Source: Rhizobacter sp. (lineage in GTDB: Bacteria > Pseudomonadota > Gammaproteobacteria > Burkholderiales > Burkholderiaceae_C). From it: a stretch of DNA of 35,854 bases. This document shows positions 26,699 to 35,854 of this stretch, in pieces; positions within the stretch are counted from its first letter, which is position 1, and each line of letters begins with the position of its first letter. The notes below the pieces were generated by a model. The model was not told where the DNA came from. It did no database searches and saw only the letters and a list, made by a program, of their open reading frames with translations. The DNA lies in NCBI GenBank assembly GCA_023954175.1, contig JAMLIM010000038.1:1-35854 (forward strand), written 5' to 3'. Made by a program: the position numbers and the translations under genes.

Positions 26699-27916
26699 AT
26701 GAACCTCAGACCCTTGCTCACCGCCGCGTCGGCCGTCCTCGGTTTGGCGCTTGCCGCGTCGCCCGCGCTGGCGCAGAAGAAGTACGACCCGGGCGCGAGC
26801 GACACCGAGATCAAGATCGGCAACACCATGCCCTACAGCGGCCCGGCCTCGGCCTACGGCACGATCGGCAAGGCCGAGGCGGCGTACTTCAAGAAGGTCA
26901 ACGACGAAGGCGGCATCAACGGCCGCAAGATCAACTTCATCTCGCTCGACGACGGCTACAGCCCGCCGAAGACGGTCGAGATGGCGCGCCGCCTGGTCGA
27001 GCAGGATGAAGTGCTGCTCCTGTTCGGAACGCTCGGCACGCCGTCGAACACCGCGATCCACAAGTACATGAACGCGAAGAAGGTGCCGCAGCTCTTCGTC
27101 GCCACCGGCGCGTCGAAGTGGAACGACCCGAAGAACTTCCCGTGGACGATGGGTTGGCAGCCCAACTACCACACCGAGGCGATGATCTACGCCAAGCACA
27201 TCCTGCAGACCAAGCCGAACGCGAAGATCGCGGTGCTCTACCAGAACGACGACTTCGGCAAGGACTACCTGACGGGGTTGAAGGACGGGCTCGGCGACAA
27301 GGCCAAGATGATCGTCGCCGAGGCGTCGTACGAAGTGACCGATCCGACCGTCGATTCGCAGATCGTGCAGCTGCAGGGTTCGGGCGCCGACGTGTTCGTC
27401 AACATCGCGACGCCGAAGTTCGCGGCCCAGGCGATCCGCAAGGCCTACGACACCGGTTGGAAGCCGACGCAGTACCTGACCAACGTGTCGCTCTCGGTGG
27501 GTGCCGTGCTCACGCCCGCCGGGCTCGACAAATCCGTCGGCATCATCACGTCGAACTACGGCAAGGACGCCACCGATCCGCAGTGGGAGAACGATCCCGG
27601 CATGAAGGAATGGCGCGCGTTCATGGCCAAGTACTATCCCGACGGCAATTTGAAGGACAACTCGAACATCTACGGCTACGGTGTGGCGCGCACGATGGTC
27701 CAGGTGCTCAAGCAGTGCGGCGACAACCTGACGCGCGAGAACGTGATGAAGCAGGCCGCCAACCTGCAGAAGTTCGATGCCGGCACGCTCTTGCCCGGCA
27801 TCACGATCAACACCAGCCCGACCGACTTCGCACCGATCCAGGCCGTGCAGCTGGCCCGGTTCGACGGCAAGACCTGGGTGCTGTTCGGCGACGTGATCGA
27901 CGGCTCGACCAAGTAG
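26699..27916 (+). CDS. ABC transporter periplasmic substrate-binding protein (Peripla_BP_6)
   Basis: A 405-residue exported binding protein for the liv-type importer. Residues 1-25 are a clear Sec signal peptide (hydrophobic core LLTAASAVLGLALAA, cleavage after ALA before QKK). The mature part begins EIKIGNTMPYSGPASAYGTIGKAEAAYFKKVND, typical of the LivJ/LivK-like family, with VLYQNDDFGKDYLTGLKDGL in the hinge half. Members of this longer class bind amino acids, amides or aromatic and dicarboxylic acids, so the ligand is left open. ATG 26699 has AGGAGA upstream. It is the last gene of the operon and is followed by an intrinsic terminator. Confidence 0.94.
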   Translation: MNLRPLLTAASAVLGLALAASPALAQKKYDPGASDTEIKIGNTMPYSGPASAYGTIGKAEAAYFKKVNDEGGINGRKINFISLDDGYSPPKTVEMARRLVEQDEVLLLFGTLGTPSNTAIHKYMNAKKVPQLFVATGASKWNDPKNFPWTMGWQPNYHTEAMIYAKHILQTKPNAKIAVLYQNDDFGKDYLTGLKDGLGDKAKMIVAEASYEVTDPTVDSQIVQLQGSGADVFVNIATPKFAAQAIRKAYDTGWKPTQYLTNVSLSVGAVLTPAGLDKSVGIITSNYGKDATDPQWENDPGMKEWRAFMAKYYPDGNLKDNSNIYGYGVARTMVQVLKQCGDNLTRENVMKQAANLQKFDAGTLLPGITINTSPTDFAPIQAVQLARFDGKTWVLFGDVIDGSTK

Positions 27917-27932
27917 GGCGCCGCACTTGCGC

Positions 27933-27965
27933 AAAAGGGGGCCGCAGGCAGCGGCTCCCTTTTTC
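27933..27965. terminator. Bidirectional intrinsic terminator between the liv operon and selU
   Basis: AAAAGGGGGCCGC (27933-27945) pairs with GCGGCTCCCTTTT (27951-27963), a 13-pair stem with one G-U pair and a five-base loop, followed by further T residues. Read on the other strand it also ends in a T-run. It can therefore stop transcription from the liv operon (+) and from selU (-), whose stop codon is 37 bases away. Confidence 0.9.
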
Positions 27966-28001
27966 CATCTCTGGCGCTCGTCGGGCCGCCATCGGCCGTG
28001 C

Positions 28002-29072
28002 TCAGCGCGGCGCCGCGCCCTGCAGCAGCGCAGACGCCACGCGGCGCAGCGTTGCCGCCGCACCGTCTTCGATCGGCACGCGCTGCGCCGTGTCGAAGCC
28101 CTTGAAGTTGGCGCGCATCGACTTCAGGTAGCCGGGGTCGTAGTGAACACGCATCAGGTCGACGAAGACATCGGCCACGGCGCCGCCCACCGCCTGTGCC
28201 TGCCATGCCCGCACGGTCTCGCGTCCGCGCAACGTGACGAGGCCTTCGAGCTGGCGCGACAGCAGCGCCGGGTCGCGCACGAAGAAGTCGTAGTCCTCGA
28301 GCAGCAGCGCGAGCCGGCCTTCCTGCGGCATCTCGACGAGCAGGCATTCGCCGCGCTCGCGCATCTCGCGGATCAGCCCCTCGGGCACGCGCAGGTTGCC
28401 AACCTTCTTGCTCTCGCTCTCAATGAAGATCGGGCGTGCCGGGTCGAAGCGGCTCAGCGCGTGCCAGAGTGCGGTCTCGAATGCCTTCTGCCCGGGTTGC
28501 GGGTGGCCCGGCACGATGCCGAGCACCGAGCCGCGGTGGCTCGCGAGGCCCTCCAGATCGAGCACCTGCGCGCCGGCTTCGCGCAGGGCGCCGAGCAGGC
28601 GCGTCTTGCCGCAGCCCGTCTTGCCGCAGACGACGCGGTAGCGAAAGCGCTGCGGCAGGACGTCGAGCGCCTCCCGGACGGCGGCGCGAAACGCCTTGTA
28701 GCCGCCTTCGACCACATGGGTGCGAAACCCCATCTGGTCCAGAAACCAGGCCATCGCGCCCGAGCGCTGGCCGCCGCGCCAGCAGTAGACGAGCGGTTGC
28801 CAGGCCTTGGGCTTGTCCATCACCTCGCGCTCGATGTGGGCGGCGATGTTCTTCGCGACGAGCGCGGCGCCGCGCTTCTTCGCCTCGAACGAGGACACCT
28901 GGGCGTACTCGGTGCCGACCAGCTTGCGCTCCTCGTCGTCCAGCACCGGCCAGTTGACGGCGCCGGGCAGGTGATCCTCGGCGAACTCGGACGGCGAGCG
29001 CACGTCGATCACCGCGCCGAAGGCATCGAGTCGGCCCAATGCGAGGGCGGCGCTCAGCACCTGCACCGTCAT
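28002..29072 (-). CDS. selU: tRNA 2-selenouridine synthase (MnmH)
   Basis: SelU replaces the sulfur of 2-thiouridine at the wobble position of tRNAs for Lys, Glu and Gln with selenium, through a geranylated intermediate. The 356-residue protein has an N-terminal rhodanese domain (VIDVRSPSEFAEDHLPGAVNWPVLDDEER) with the catalytic Cys in LVYCWRGGQRSGAMAWFLDQMG. A P-loop domain follows (VVCGKTGCGKTRLLGAL), then IFIESESKKVGNLRVP and a helical C-terminus. Length and domain order match the family. A selD or selenocysteine system would be expected elsewhere in the genome. It is the last gene of the map-to-selU run and converges on the liv operon at a shared terminator. Confidence 0.96.
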   Translation of the reverse strand: MTVQVLSAALALGRLDAFGAVIDVRSPSEFAEDHLPGAVNWPVLDDEERKLVGTEYAQVSSFEAKKRGAALVAKNIAAHIEREVMDKPKAWQPLVYCWRGGQRSGAMAWFLDQMGFRTHVVEGGYKAFRAAVREALDVLPQRFRYRVVCGKTGCGKTRLLGALREAGAQVLDLEGLASHRGSVLGIVPGHPQPGQKAFETALWHALSRFDPARPIFIESESKKVGNLRVPEGLIREMRERGECLLVEMPQEGRLALLLEDYDFFVRDPALLSRQLEGLVTLRGRETVRAWQAQAVGGAVADVFVDLMRVHYDPGYLKSMRANFKGFDTAQRVPIEDGAAATLRRVASALLQGAAPR

Positions 29073-29153
29073 GGCGCGGGCGCGACGAAGATCGGGCGCG
29101 GCGAATCGGTCACGTCAAGTGGGCAGGTGGGTGGATGACGCTGCTTGATTTCG

Positions 29154-29366
29154 TCAGGGGAGGTTGAGCAGCCACTGGATCACGCCCTTGGCGGCAAAGC
29201 CGACCAGACCGAAGCCGAGTCCCACCAGCAACACGAAGGTGCCGAAGCGTCCGGCCTTCGACTCGCGCGCGAGCTGAAAGATGATGAACACCATGTAGAG
29301 CATGAAGGCGCCGACGCCGAAGCTCAGCCCGAACTGCGCGATCTGCTCTTCCGTGTAGCCGAACAT
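29154..29366 (-). CDS. DUF2788 small membrane protein
   Basis: A 70-residue protein matching DUF2788 in length and sequence: YTEEQIAQFGLSFGVGAFMLYMVFIIFQLARESKAGRFGTFVL is split here into two helices, about 13-33 and 43-63, joined by the basic SKAGRFG loop. Function is unknown. It lies 18 bases downstream of the DUF2189 gene and 81 bases upstream of selU on the same strand. Confidence 0.85.
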   Translation of the reverse strand: MFGYTEEQIAQFGLSFGVGAFMLYMVFIIFQLARESKAGRFGTFVLLVGLGFGLVGFAAKGVIQWLLNLP

Positions 29367-29384
29367 CGTCTTCGCCGGCGCGGG

Positions 29385-30173
29385 TCAAGGCACTTCCGGC
29401 AGGCCGGAGGGATCGATCAGATCGACGTAGGCATGCCAGCTCGCGTGGCCGAGCCAGGGCACGACGACGACGAGGCCGAGCAGCAGCGTGGCCATGCCGG
29501 CAAGCGTCAGGCCCATGATGAGCGCGGCCCACAGCGCCAGCGGCACCGGGTTGGCCATCACCGCGCGCCAGCTCGTGAGCACCGCGGCGAGGACGCCGAT
29601 GCGCCGCGCGAGCAAGAGCGGGAGCGCGATCACGCTCGAGGCGAACATCGGCGCCGCGAGGATGCCGCCGAGCAGCAGCCAGGCCTCGAACAACATCGAG
29701 TCCTGGGGCAGGACGACGACGCGCAGGAAGTCCGCCGGATTTCGCACCGGCAGCGGTGCGAAGCTCGTGATCATCGCGGCCGAGGTCAGCACCCAGCCGG
29801 TGCCGGCGAGCGCGAGCAGCAGGCCGAACTTCACGAGGCGCCCGTCGCGCGGCCGCCAGGCGTCGAGCGCCGTGCCGAGGTCCGCGCGCTCGCCGCGCGC
29901 GAGTGCGCGGCTGATCGCGTACAGGCCCGTCGCGAGCACCGGTGCGACGAGCAGGAAGCCCGAGAACGCACCGGCAAGCAACCAGAATTCGCCGCGCGCG
30001 CCCCACAGCAGCAGCAGGCCGAAGCTGGCGAGCACCGTGCCGTGCAGCAGGGCCGGGCCGGGGCAGCGCATCAGGTCGCGCCAGCCGAGCGCAAGCCAGC
30101 GAAACGGCTGCTCGAGCGCAACCGTCCTCACGCGCGCGCGGCGCGACTCGGCAAGTGCCGCGCTGTCCTTCAT
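29385..30173 (-). CDS. DUF2189 integral membrane protein
   Basis: A 262-residue membrane protein with about six hydrophobic segments (near 43-62, 66-90, 113-135, 163-190, 205-225 and 220-240). The RTVALEQPFRWLALGWRDLMRCPGPALLHG start and the DPSG-containing tail (HAYVDLIDPSGLP) are characteristic of DUF2189. The family is sometimes found near cytochrome oxidase or glnD genes but has no assigned activity. ATG 30173 has a strong GGGAGG site eight bases ahead. The DUF2788 gene follows closely, so the pair is probably co-expressed. Confidence 0.85.
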   Translation of the reverse strand: MKDSAALAESRRARVRTVALEQPFRWLALGWRDLMRCPGPALLHGTVLASFGLLLLWGARGEFWLLAGAFSGFLLVAPVLATGLYAISRALARGERADLGTALDAWRPRDGRLVKFGLLLALAGTGWVLTSAAMITSFAPLPVRNPADFLRVVVLPQDSMLFEAWLLLGGILAAPMFASSVIALPLLLARRIGVLAAVLTSWRAVMANPVPLALWAALIMGLTLAGMATLLLGLVVVVPWLGHASWHAYVDLIDPSGLPEVP

Positions 30174-30249
30174 GCTGCCGCCTCCCGAACATTTGTTCGG
30201 CCCGTGACGCTGTCGCTGTCGGCGGCCGGCGGCATTCGTTCGCTGCGAT

Positions 30250-30264
30250 CCCCACTGCGTGGGG
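30250..30264. other. Short hairpin between glnD and the DUF2189 gene
   Basis: CCCCAC (30250-30255) and GTGGGG (30259-30264) form a perfect six-pair stem around TGC, 16 bases past the glnD stop on the minus strand. No T-run follows in either direction, so it is at most a pause or processing element. Nothing else stands out in this 106-base gap apart from the DUF2189 ribosome site. Confidence 0.35.
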
Positions 30265-30279
30265 CCCCTCTTTCGCTGC

Positions 30280-32907
30280 TCATGCCGCCAGTGCCTCCAG
30301 CAGCTCGGTCTCGATCGCGATCTGCGCGCGGTTGTGTTGCAGCGCGGGGCCGTCGACGAGGAAGGTGTCCTCGACGCGCTCGCCGAGGGTCGTGATCTTG
30401 GCGAGTTGCAGGTTCACGTGGTGGCGCGCGAGCACGCGCGCGATCGAGAAGAGCAGCCCGGTGCGATCGCTCGCCGAGATGCCGAGCAGCCAGCGCTGTG
30501 CACGTTCGTCCGGGCGCAGCGTGACACGCGGCGTGACCGGGAAGTTCTTGACGCGGCGCGAGACGCGCCCGCGGCGCGGCTCGGGCAGCGGCCCGGTCGA
30601 CTTCAACGCCTGCGCAAGCTGCAGCTCGACGAGCGGGATCAGGTCACGCGAGCGGAGCTCGAGGTGCGGGCCGATGATCTGGAAGGTGTCCAGCGCGTAC
30701 GCGGTGCGCGAGGTGTGGATCTTGGCGTCGACGATGTTGAAGGCCGAGCTGTCGAAGTAGCCGCAGATGCGCGCGAAGAGGTCGGGCGAATCCGGCGTGT
30801 AGACGAGCACCTGCAGCCCTTCGCCGAGCGGCGAGGGGCGCGCGCGCACGATCGGCTCGCTCGTCTTCACGTGTGACCTGAGCGCACGCGCGTGCCAGGC
30901 GATCTCGCCGGGGTCGTGGCGCGAGAAGTAGCTGAGCTCGAGCGTCTCCCACAGCGCCGTCTCGACGCCGTGCGGCAGCGACATCAGGTTGAGCACGTGA
31001 CGCGCCTCCTGCTTGCGGGTCTCGATCTCGGCCGCGAGGTTGATGTGCGCGCCGCCGAGTGCGCGCAGGCCCAGGCGGAACAGATCCTCGAGCAGCTTGC
31101 CCTTCCACGCGTTCCAGACCTTGGGGCTGGTGCCGCGCACGTCGGCGACCGTCAACAGGTAGAGCGCCGTCAGGTGGCGCTCGCTGCCGATGTCGCGCAC
31201 GAAGCCGTTGATCACCTCGGGGTCGCTCAGGTCCTCCTTTTGCGCGACGCGGCTCATCAGGAGGTGCTTGCGCACGAGGAACTCGATCAGCGCCGCGTCC
31301 TCGCCTTCGATGCCATGGTCGCGGCAGAAGCGGCGCGCATCGATCGCGCCCAGCTCGGAGTGATCGCCGCCGCGGCCCTTGGCGACGTCGTGGAACAGCG
31401 CCGCGACGTAGAGCACCCACGGCCGGTCGAACTGCGACGCGAGCTGCGAGCAGAACGGGTACTCGTGCGCATGCTCGGGAATGAAGAAGCGCCGCACGTT
31501 GCGCAGCACCATCAGGATGTGCTGGTCGACCGTGTAGACGTGAAACAGGTCGTGCTGCATGCGCCCGACGATGCGGCGAAATACCCACAGGTAGCGGCCG
31601 AGGACGCTCGTCTGGTTCATCAGCCGGAAGGCATGCGTCTGGCCTTCGGGCGCCTGCAGGATCTGGCGGAACAGCGCGCGGTTGGCCGGATCCCGGCGCC
31701 AGGCGGAGTTCATCACCGTGCGCGCGTTGTAGAGCGCGCGCAGCGTGCGCGCCGAGAATCCCTTGATGCCGGGCGTGCGCTGGTAGAGCAGGAAGGACTC
31801 GAGGATCGCCTCCGGGTGCGTGGTGTAGAGGTCGTCGCTCGCCACTTCGAGCATGCCGCCGCGATCGAAGAAGCGGGCGTCGATCGGCCGCATCGGCGCG
31901 TGCTGCGAGCCGCGCACGCGCTCCTCGATGTTGAGCATCAGGATCTTGTTGAGCTGCCCCACCGCCTTGGCCGCCCAGTAGTAGCGCCGCATCAGCTGCT
32001 CGGAGGCGCGCGCCGCGGTCGTCGAGTGGTAGCCGAAACTCTCGGCGACGGACGTCTGCAGGTCGAACACGAGCCGGTCCTCGCGCCGCCCGGCGATCAG
32101 GTGCAGCCGGGCGCGAATCAGCTTGACGAGACCCTCGTTGTGCTGCAGCTGGCGCGCCTCGAACGCGGTGATCAGTCCGCCCGCGGCGAGTTCGCTCCAG
32201 CTGCGCCCCAGGCCGGCAGCGCGCGCGACCCAGATCACGACCTGCAGGTCGCGCAGACCGCCCGGGCTTTCCTTGCAGTTGGGTTCGAGCGCGTAGGGCG
32301 TGTCCTCGAACTTCTGGTGGCGCTGGCGCATCTCGAGCGTCTTGGCGACGAGGAAGGCCTTGGCGTCCATCGCCTTCGTGTTGGCGACACGGAAGGTCGA
32401 GAACACGCGCCGCGAGCCGCAGATGAAGCGTGACTCGAGCAATGCGGTCTGCACCGTGACGTCGCGCCGGCTCTCGGCGACGCACTCGTCCACCGTGCGC
32501 ACGCTCGAGCTGATCTCGAGGCCGCTGTCCCAGCACGCCGTGATGAAGCGCTCGATCGCCGCCTTCGTCTCGCTCTCGTCACCACCGCCGCCACCACCAC
32601 CAAGCGCCGGGCTGCGTCCGGGCGGCAATAGCACGAGCACGTCGACGTCGGAGTAGGGGAAGAGCTCGCCGCGGCCGTAGCCGCCGACGGCGACCAGCGC
32701 CGCATGGGCCGGCATGCCCTCGCGCTTCCACAGCGAAACGAGCGTGCGATCGACCTGGCGCGTGAGCGCGCGCACGAGGCGCTGCGCGGCGGTGGTCGTC
32801 GCCCGCGACGCGCGAAAGGTCTCGAGCAGCGCCGCCTTCTCGTCGCGAAAGCGGTCGCGCAGATCGGCGAGCGTGGGCTCGAATGCCACCGACGGCACGG
32901 CCGACAT
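30280..32907 (-). CDS. glnD: Bifunctional PII uridylyltransferase / uridylyl-removing enzyme
   Basis: GlnD senses glutamine and adds or removes UMP on PII proteins, setting nitrogen regulation through GlnE and NtrB/C. The 875-residue length is normal. Domains: a nucleotidyltransferase with [20 protein letters not shown] (about 73-92), the helical [13 protein letters not shown] region, and an HD hydrolase domain with [19 protein letters not shown]. Two C-terminal ACT domains follow (about 700-780 with [21 protein letters not shown], and about 800-875 with [22 protein letters not shown]). An oddity is a run of seven glycines just after the active-site loop (about residue 105), encoded by a CCACC-rich tract at 32580-32601. 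It lies 12 bases downstream of map on the same strand. Confidence 0.97.
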   Translation of the reverse strand: MSAVPSVAFEPTLADLRDRFRDEKAALLETFRASRATTTAAQRLVRALTRQVDRTLVSLWKREGMPAHAALVAVGGYGRGELFPYSDVDVLVLLPPGRSPALGGGGGGGDESETKAAIERFITACWDSGLEISSSVRTVDECVAESRRDVTVQTALLESRFICGSRRVFSTFRVANTKAMDAKAFLVAKTLEMRQRHQKFEDTPYALEPNCKESPGGLRDLQVVIWVARAAGLGRSWSELAAGGLITAFEARQLQHNEGLVKLIRARLHLIAGRREDRLVFDLQTSVAESFGYHSTTAARASEQLMRRYYWAAKAVGQLNKILMLNIEERVRGSQHAPMRPIDARFFDRGGMLEVASDDLYTTHPEAILESFLLYQRTPGIKGFSARTLRALYNARTVMNSAWRRDPANRALFRQILQAPEGQTHAFRLMNQTSVLGRYLWVFRRIVGRMQHDLFHVYTVDQHILMVLRNVRRFFIPEHAHEYPFCSQLASQFDRPWVLYVAALFHDVAKGRGGDHSELGAIDARRFCRDHGIEGEDAALIEFLVRKHLLMSRVAQKEDLSDPEVINGFVRDIGSERHLTALYLLTVADVRGTSPKVWNAWKGKLLEDLFRLGLRALGGAHINLAAEIETRKQEARHVLNLMSLPHGVETALWETLELSYFSRHDPGEIAWHARALRSHVKTSEPIVRARPSPLGEGLQVLVYTPDSPDLFARICGYFDSSAFNIVDAKIHTSRTAYALDTFQIIGPHLELRSRDLIPLVELQLAQALKSTGPLPEPRRGRVSRRVKNFPVTPRVTLRPDERAQRWLLGISASDRTGLLFSIARVLARHHVNLQLAKITTLGERVEDTFLVDGPALQHNRAQIAIETELLEALAA

Positions 32908-32919
32908 CGCGCGTCCGGA

Positions 32920-33741
32920 TCAGTGCGCGGCGAGCGCGGAATCCGTCGCGAAGGCGGGCGGCGCGGGCGTGCCCTCGGAGACCGTCATCACCTCGTAGCC
33001 GGTGTCGGTGACGAGTATCGTGTGCTCCCATTGCGCCGAGAGCGAGCGGTCGCGCGTCACGATCGTCCAGCCGTCGCCGGTCTCGCGGATCTCGCGCCGG
33101 CCGGCGTTGATCATCGGCTCGATCGTGAACATCATGCCGGGCACCAGCTCTTCGAGCGTGCCGGGGCGGCCGTAGTGCAGCACCTGCGGTTCTTCGTGGA
33201 AGCGCGCGCCGATGCCGTGGCCGCAGAACTCGCGCACGATCGAGAAGCCGGCGTTCTCGGCGAAGGTCTGGATCGCATGGCCGATGTCGCCCAGATGCGC
33301 GCCGGGCCTGACCTTCACGATGCCCTTCCACATCGCCTCGTACGTCATCTGGCACAGGCGCCGGGCGGCGATCGATCCCTCGCCGACGATGAACATCCGG
33401 CTCGTGTCGCCGTGCCAGCCGTCCTTGATGACGGTGATGTCGATGTTGACGATGTCGCCGTTCTTCAGTGCGCGGTCGTTCGGGATGCCGTGGCAGACCT
33501 GATGGTTGATCGAGGTGCAGATCGACTTCGGGTAGGGCGTGTAGCCCGACGGCGCGTAGTTCAACGGGGCCGGAATGGCGCGCTGCACGTTCACGATGTG
33601 ATCGTGCGCGAGGCGGTCGAGCTGTTCGGTGCTGACGCCCGCGCGCACATGCGGCGTCAGCATGTCCAGCACTTCGGAAGCGAGCCGGCCGGCGACACGC
33701 ATGCCGTCGATGTCGGTGCCGGTTTTCAGGGTGATCGTCAT
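32920..33741 (-). CDS. map: Methionine aminopeptidase, type I
   Basis: Map removes the initiator Met from nascent proteins. The 273-residue product carries all five metal ligands of the family: two Asp in [24 protein letters not shown], His in [19 protein letters not shown], Glu in MMFTIEPM and Glu in AQWEHTILV. The substrate-site His is in NHQVCHGIP. The frame is open to 33825, but family sequence starts at [18 protein letters not shown] 33741. It has a slightly longer Ala/Pro-rich C-terminal tail than E. coli Map. It is divergent from purL and lies 12 bases upstream of glnD. Confidence 0.97.
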   Translation of the reverse strand: MTITLKTGTDIDGMRVAGRLASEVLDMLTPHVRAGVSTEQLDRLAHDHIVNVQRAIPAPLNYAPSGYTPYPKSICTSINHQVCHGIPNDRALKNGDIVNIDITVIKDGWHGDTSRMFIVGEGSIAARRLCQMTYEAMWKGIVKVRPGAHLGDIGHAIQTFAENAGFSIVREFCGHGIGARFHEEPQVLHYGRPGTLEELVPGMMFTIEPMINAGRREIRETGDGWTIVTRDRSLSAQWEHTILVTDTGYEVMTVSEGTPAPPAFATDSALAAH

Positions 33742-33841
33742 GGGGTGTTCGGGTTCAGGGGACGAGGCGCTCGCACCCGGGCGGGTCCTCGACCAGCCGA
33801 ATGGATCGCATTGCCAAGGCGGCATTGTCTCATCCGCCCCC

Positions 33842-33847
33842 TAAAAT
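33842..33847 (+). promoter_or_regulatory. Possible -10 box for purL
   Basis: TAAAAT at 33842-33847 is the best -10-like hexamer in the 206-base divergent region between map and purL, 100 bases before the purL start. No good -35 box is found at 16-18 bases upstream. The rest of this region shows no clear operator or PurR-type site to my eye. Confidence 0.3.
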
Positions 33848-33947
33848 CGCAGGCTCCCGCCCCGGTCGCCCAGCGCGCACCGCGGCTATCGCGAATCCCC
33901 TGTCGCCGCCCAGCGTTGACTCCGCACCCGATCCGGGCCCGTCCAGC

Positions 33948-35854
33948 GTGACTTCCCCTGTCAAGCATCTCCAATCGTTCGAAGGCGGCAGTGCGGTGTC
34001 GGACTTCCGGCGCCGCGCGCTGCTCCTGCGGCTGCAGGGCGTGAGCGATCGCATTGCGGGGCTGCACGCGCGGCATGTGCACTGGGTCTGGAGCGATGCG
34101 GCGCTTGCGGGCAGCGCGCTGGATCGCCTCGGCGCGCTGCTGCGCTATGGCGACGCCTACGACGGGCCGGGCGACGGTGCGCTGATCGTCGTCGCGCCGC
34201 GCCTGGGCACCGTCTCGCCCTGGGCGTCGAAGGCGACCGACATCGCGCACAACTGCGGCCTGGCCGTCCACCGCATCGAGCGCGTGACCGAATGGCGCCT
34301 CACGCTGCGCGGCGGGCTGCTGACGGGCAGGAAGCCGCTCGACGATGCCGAACTGCATGCGGCGGCCGATCTGCTGCACGACCGCATGACCGAGAGCGTG
34401 CTGTTCGAGCGCGACGGCGCCCGCCGCCTGTTCGACGACATGCCGGGCCAGGCCATGGTGCACGTGCCGGTGCGCGCGCGCGGCCGTGCGGCGCTTGAGC
34501 AGGCGAATGCCGAGTTCGGCCTTGCCCTCTCCGAAGACGAGATCGACTATCTGGTCGAAGCCTTCACCGCCCTGCAACGCGATCCGACCGACGTCGAGCT
34601 GATGATGTTCGCGCAGGCCAACAGCGAGCACTGCCGGCACAAGATCTTCAACGCCGGCTTCACGATCGACGGCGAGGCGCAGGAACACTCGATGTTCCGG
34701 ATGATCCGCCACACGCACGAGGTCGCGCCGCAGCGCACGGTGGTCGCCTACAGCGACAACGCGTCAGTGATGCAGGGCGGCGAGGTCGAGCGCTGGGCGC
34801 CGCAAGGCAGCGACAGCGCCGCGCGCTACGCCGCACGGCGCGAGACGATGCACGTGCTGATGAAGGTCGAGACGCACAACCATCCGACCGCGATTTCGCC
34901 CTTTCCCGGCGCGTCGACCGGGGCGGGCGGCGAGATCCGCGACGAGGGCGCGACCGGCCGCGGCTCGCGGCCCAAGGCCGGGCTGACCGGCTTCAGCGTT
35001 TCCAACCTGCATCTGCCGGACACCGACGAGCCGTGGGAGCGCGCGCCCATCGGCCGCCCGGCGCACATCGCGAGCGCCTTGCAGATCATGCTCGACGGCC
35101 CGCTCGGCGGCGCGGCGTTCAACAACGAATTCGGCCGGCCGAACCTGCTCGGCTACTTCCGCGTCTTCGAGCAGCGCATCGCCGGCGTGCAGCGCGGCTA
35201 TCACAAGCCGATCATGCTCGCCGGCGGCCTCGGGCAGATCGCCGCGAGCCAGACGCACAAGATCGAGTTTCCGGCCGGCACCCTGCTCGTGCAGCTCGGC
35301 GGGCCGGGCATGCGCATCGGCATGGGCGGCGGCGCGGCAAGCTCGATGGCGGCCGGGGCGAACGCGGTCGCGCTCGACTTCGATTCGGTGCAGCGCGGCA
35401 ACCCGGAGATCCAGCGCCGCGCGCAGGAGGTCATCAACCACTGCTGGTCGCTCGGTGACATGAACCCGATCCTCGCGATCCACGACGTCGGCGCCGGCGG
35501 CATCAGCAATGCGTTTCCCGAGCTCGTCGATGGCGCCGGGCGGGGGGCGAGATTCGATCTTCGCAAGGTGCCGCTCGAGGAGAGCGGCCTCGCGCCGAAG
35601 GAAGTCTGGTGCAACGAGAGCCAGGAGCGCTACGTGCTCGCGTTCGCGCCCGAAAGCCTGCCGCTGTTCACGGCGATGGCGGCGCGCGAGCGCTGCCCGT
35701 TCGCGGTCGTCGGCGTTGCGACCGAGGCCACCGAACTCGTGCTCGAGGACGGGCCCGGCGGCGAGCGCGTGATCGATATGCCGATGGACGTGCTGCTCGG
35801 CAAGCCGCCGCGCATGCAGCGCGATGTGCGACGAATCGCATGGCGCGGCGAGCC
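33948..35854 (+). CDS. purL: Phosphoribosylformylglycinamidine synthase, N-terminal half (runs off window)
   Basis: PurL makes FGAM from FGAR, glutamine and ATP, the fourth step of purine synthesis. The frame is open from GTG 33948 to the window end, giving 635 codons of the roughly 1,330 of the large single-chain form. The N-terminal domain opens with [24 protein letters not shown]. The linker and first synthetase half show [54 protein letters not shown], and [31 protein letters not shown] and [21 protein letters not shown] follow. The glutaminase domain lies beyond the window. The start is set by homology; no ribosome site is obvious before the GTG, and in-frame sequence continues upstream for a short distance. 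Confidence 0.96.
   Translation, partial: MTSPVKHLQSFEGGSAVSDFRRRALLLRLQGVSDRIAGLHARHVHWVWSDAALAGSALDRLGALLRYGDAYDGPGDGALIVVAPRLGTVSPWASKATDIAHNCGLAVHRIERVTEWRLTLRGGLLTGRKPLDDAELHAAADLLHDRMTESVLFERDGARRLFDDMPGQAMVHVPVRARGRAALEQANAEFGLALSEDEIDYLVEAFTALQRDPTDVELMMFAQANSEHCRHKIFNAGFTIDGEAQEHSMFRMIRHTHEVAPQRTVVAYSDNASVMQGGEVERWAPQGSDSAARYAARRETMHVLMKVETHNHPTAISPFPGASTGAGGEIRDEGATGRGSRPKAGLTGFSVSNLHLPDTDEPWERAPIGRPAHIASALQIMLDGPLGGAAFNNEFGRPNLLGYFRVFEQRIAGVQRGYHKPIMLAGGLGQIAASQTHKIEFPAGTLLVQLGGPGMRIGMGGGAASSMAAGANAVALDFDSVQRGNPEIQRRAQEVINHCWSLGDMNPILAIHDVGAGGISNAFPELVDGAGRGARFDLRKVPLEESGLAPKEVWCNESQERYVLAFAPESLPLFTAMAARERCPFAVVGVATEATELVLEDGPGGERVIDMPMDVLLGKPPRMQRDVRRIAWRGE

Overview
The window is a 35.9 kb stretch of high-GC chromosome with dense, mostly housekeeping genes. 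The gene set points to a betaproteobacterium of the order Burkholderiales. It includes a class I PHA synthase with an acetoacetyl-CoA reductase, an E3 subunit carrying its own lipoyl domain, a homodimeric-type AceE, DUF2788 and DUF2189 proteins, and GlnD beside Map. Genus cannot be fixed from the sequence alone. No tRNA, rRNA, CRISPR array, insertion sequence, phage or integrase gene was seen, and base composition gives no sign of an island.

Layout. 1-2057 (+): the end of rmuC overlapping an MFS transporter gene. 2092-9042 (-): a run reading histidine kinase, FixJ-type response regulator, folD, prlC (oligopeptidase A), and a DUF4124/glutaredoxin protein. 9043-9199: a divergent control region with a striking set of repeated and inverted half-sites. 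9200-15542 (+): the pyruvate dehydrogenase operon aceE-aceF-lpdA; aceF as given carries two single-base deletions. 15702-17252 (+): a membrane protein with degenerate GGDEF and EAL domains. 17361-17906 (-): a zinc-ribbon NUDIX hydrolase. 18057-20226 (+): a fumarylpyruvate/fumarylacetoacetate hydrolase, maleylacetoacetate isomerase and pgeF. 20155-20427 (-): a small membrane protein. 20609-23136 (+): phaC-phaB. 23277-27916 (+): a five-gene branched-chain amino acid type ABC transporter (livGFHM and a binding protein), closed by a strong bidirectional terminator. 28002-33741 (-): map, glnD, a DUF2189 protein, a DUF2788 protein and selU. 33948 to the end (+): the first half of purL.

How the genes fit together. 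PDH makes acetyl-CoA, PhaB and PhaC turn acetoacetyl-CoA into polyhydroxybutyrate, and the FAH/MaiA pair completes an aromatic ring-cleavage route (gentisate or homogentisate) whose dioxygenase is not in the window. The two-component system faces the PDH operon across a shared control region, so it may share regulation with PDH, but that is inference. I found no convincing novel multi-gene system. The observations most worth checking are the aceE operator, the two aceF frameshifts, the aceE-aceF intergenic hairpin and the degenerate c-di-GMP-type protein.
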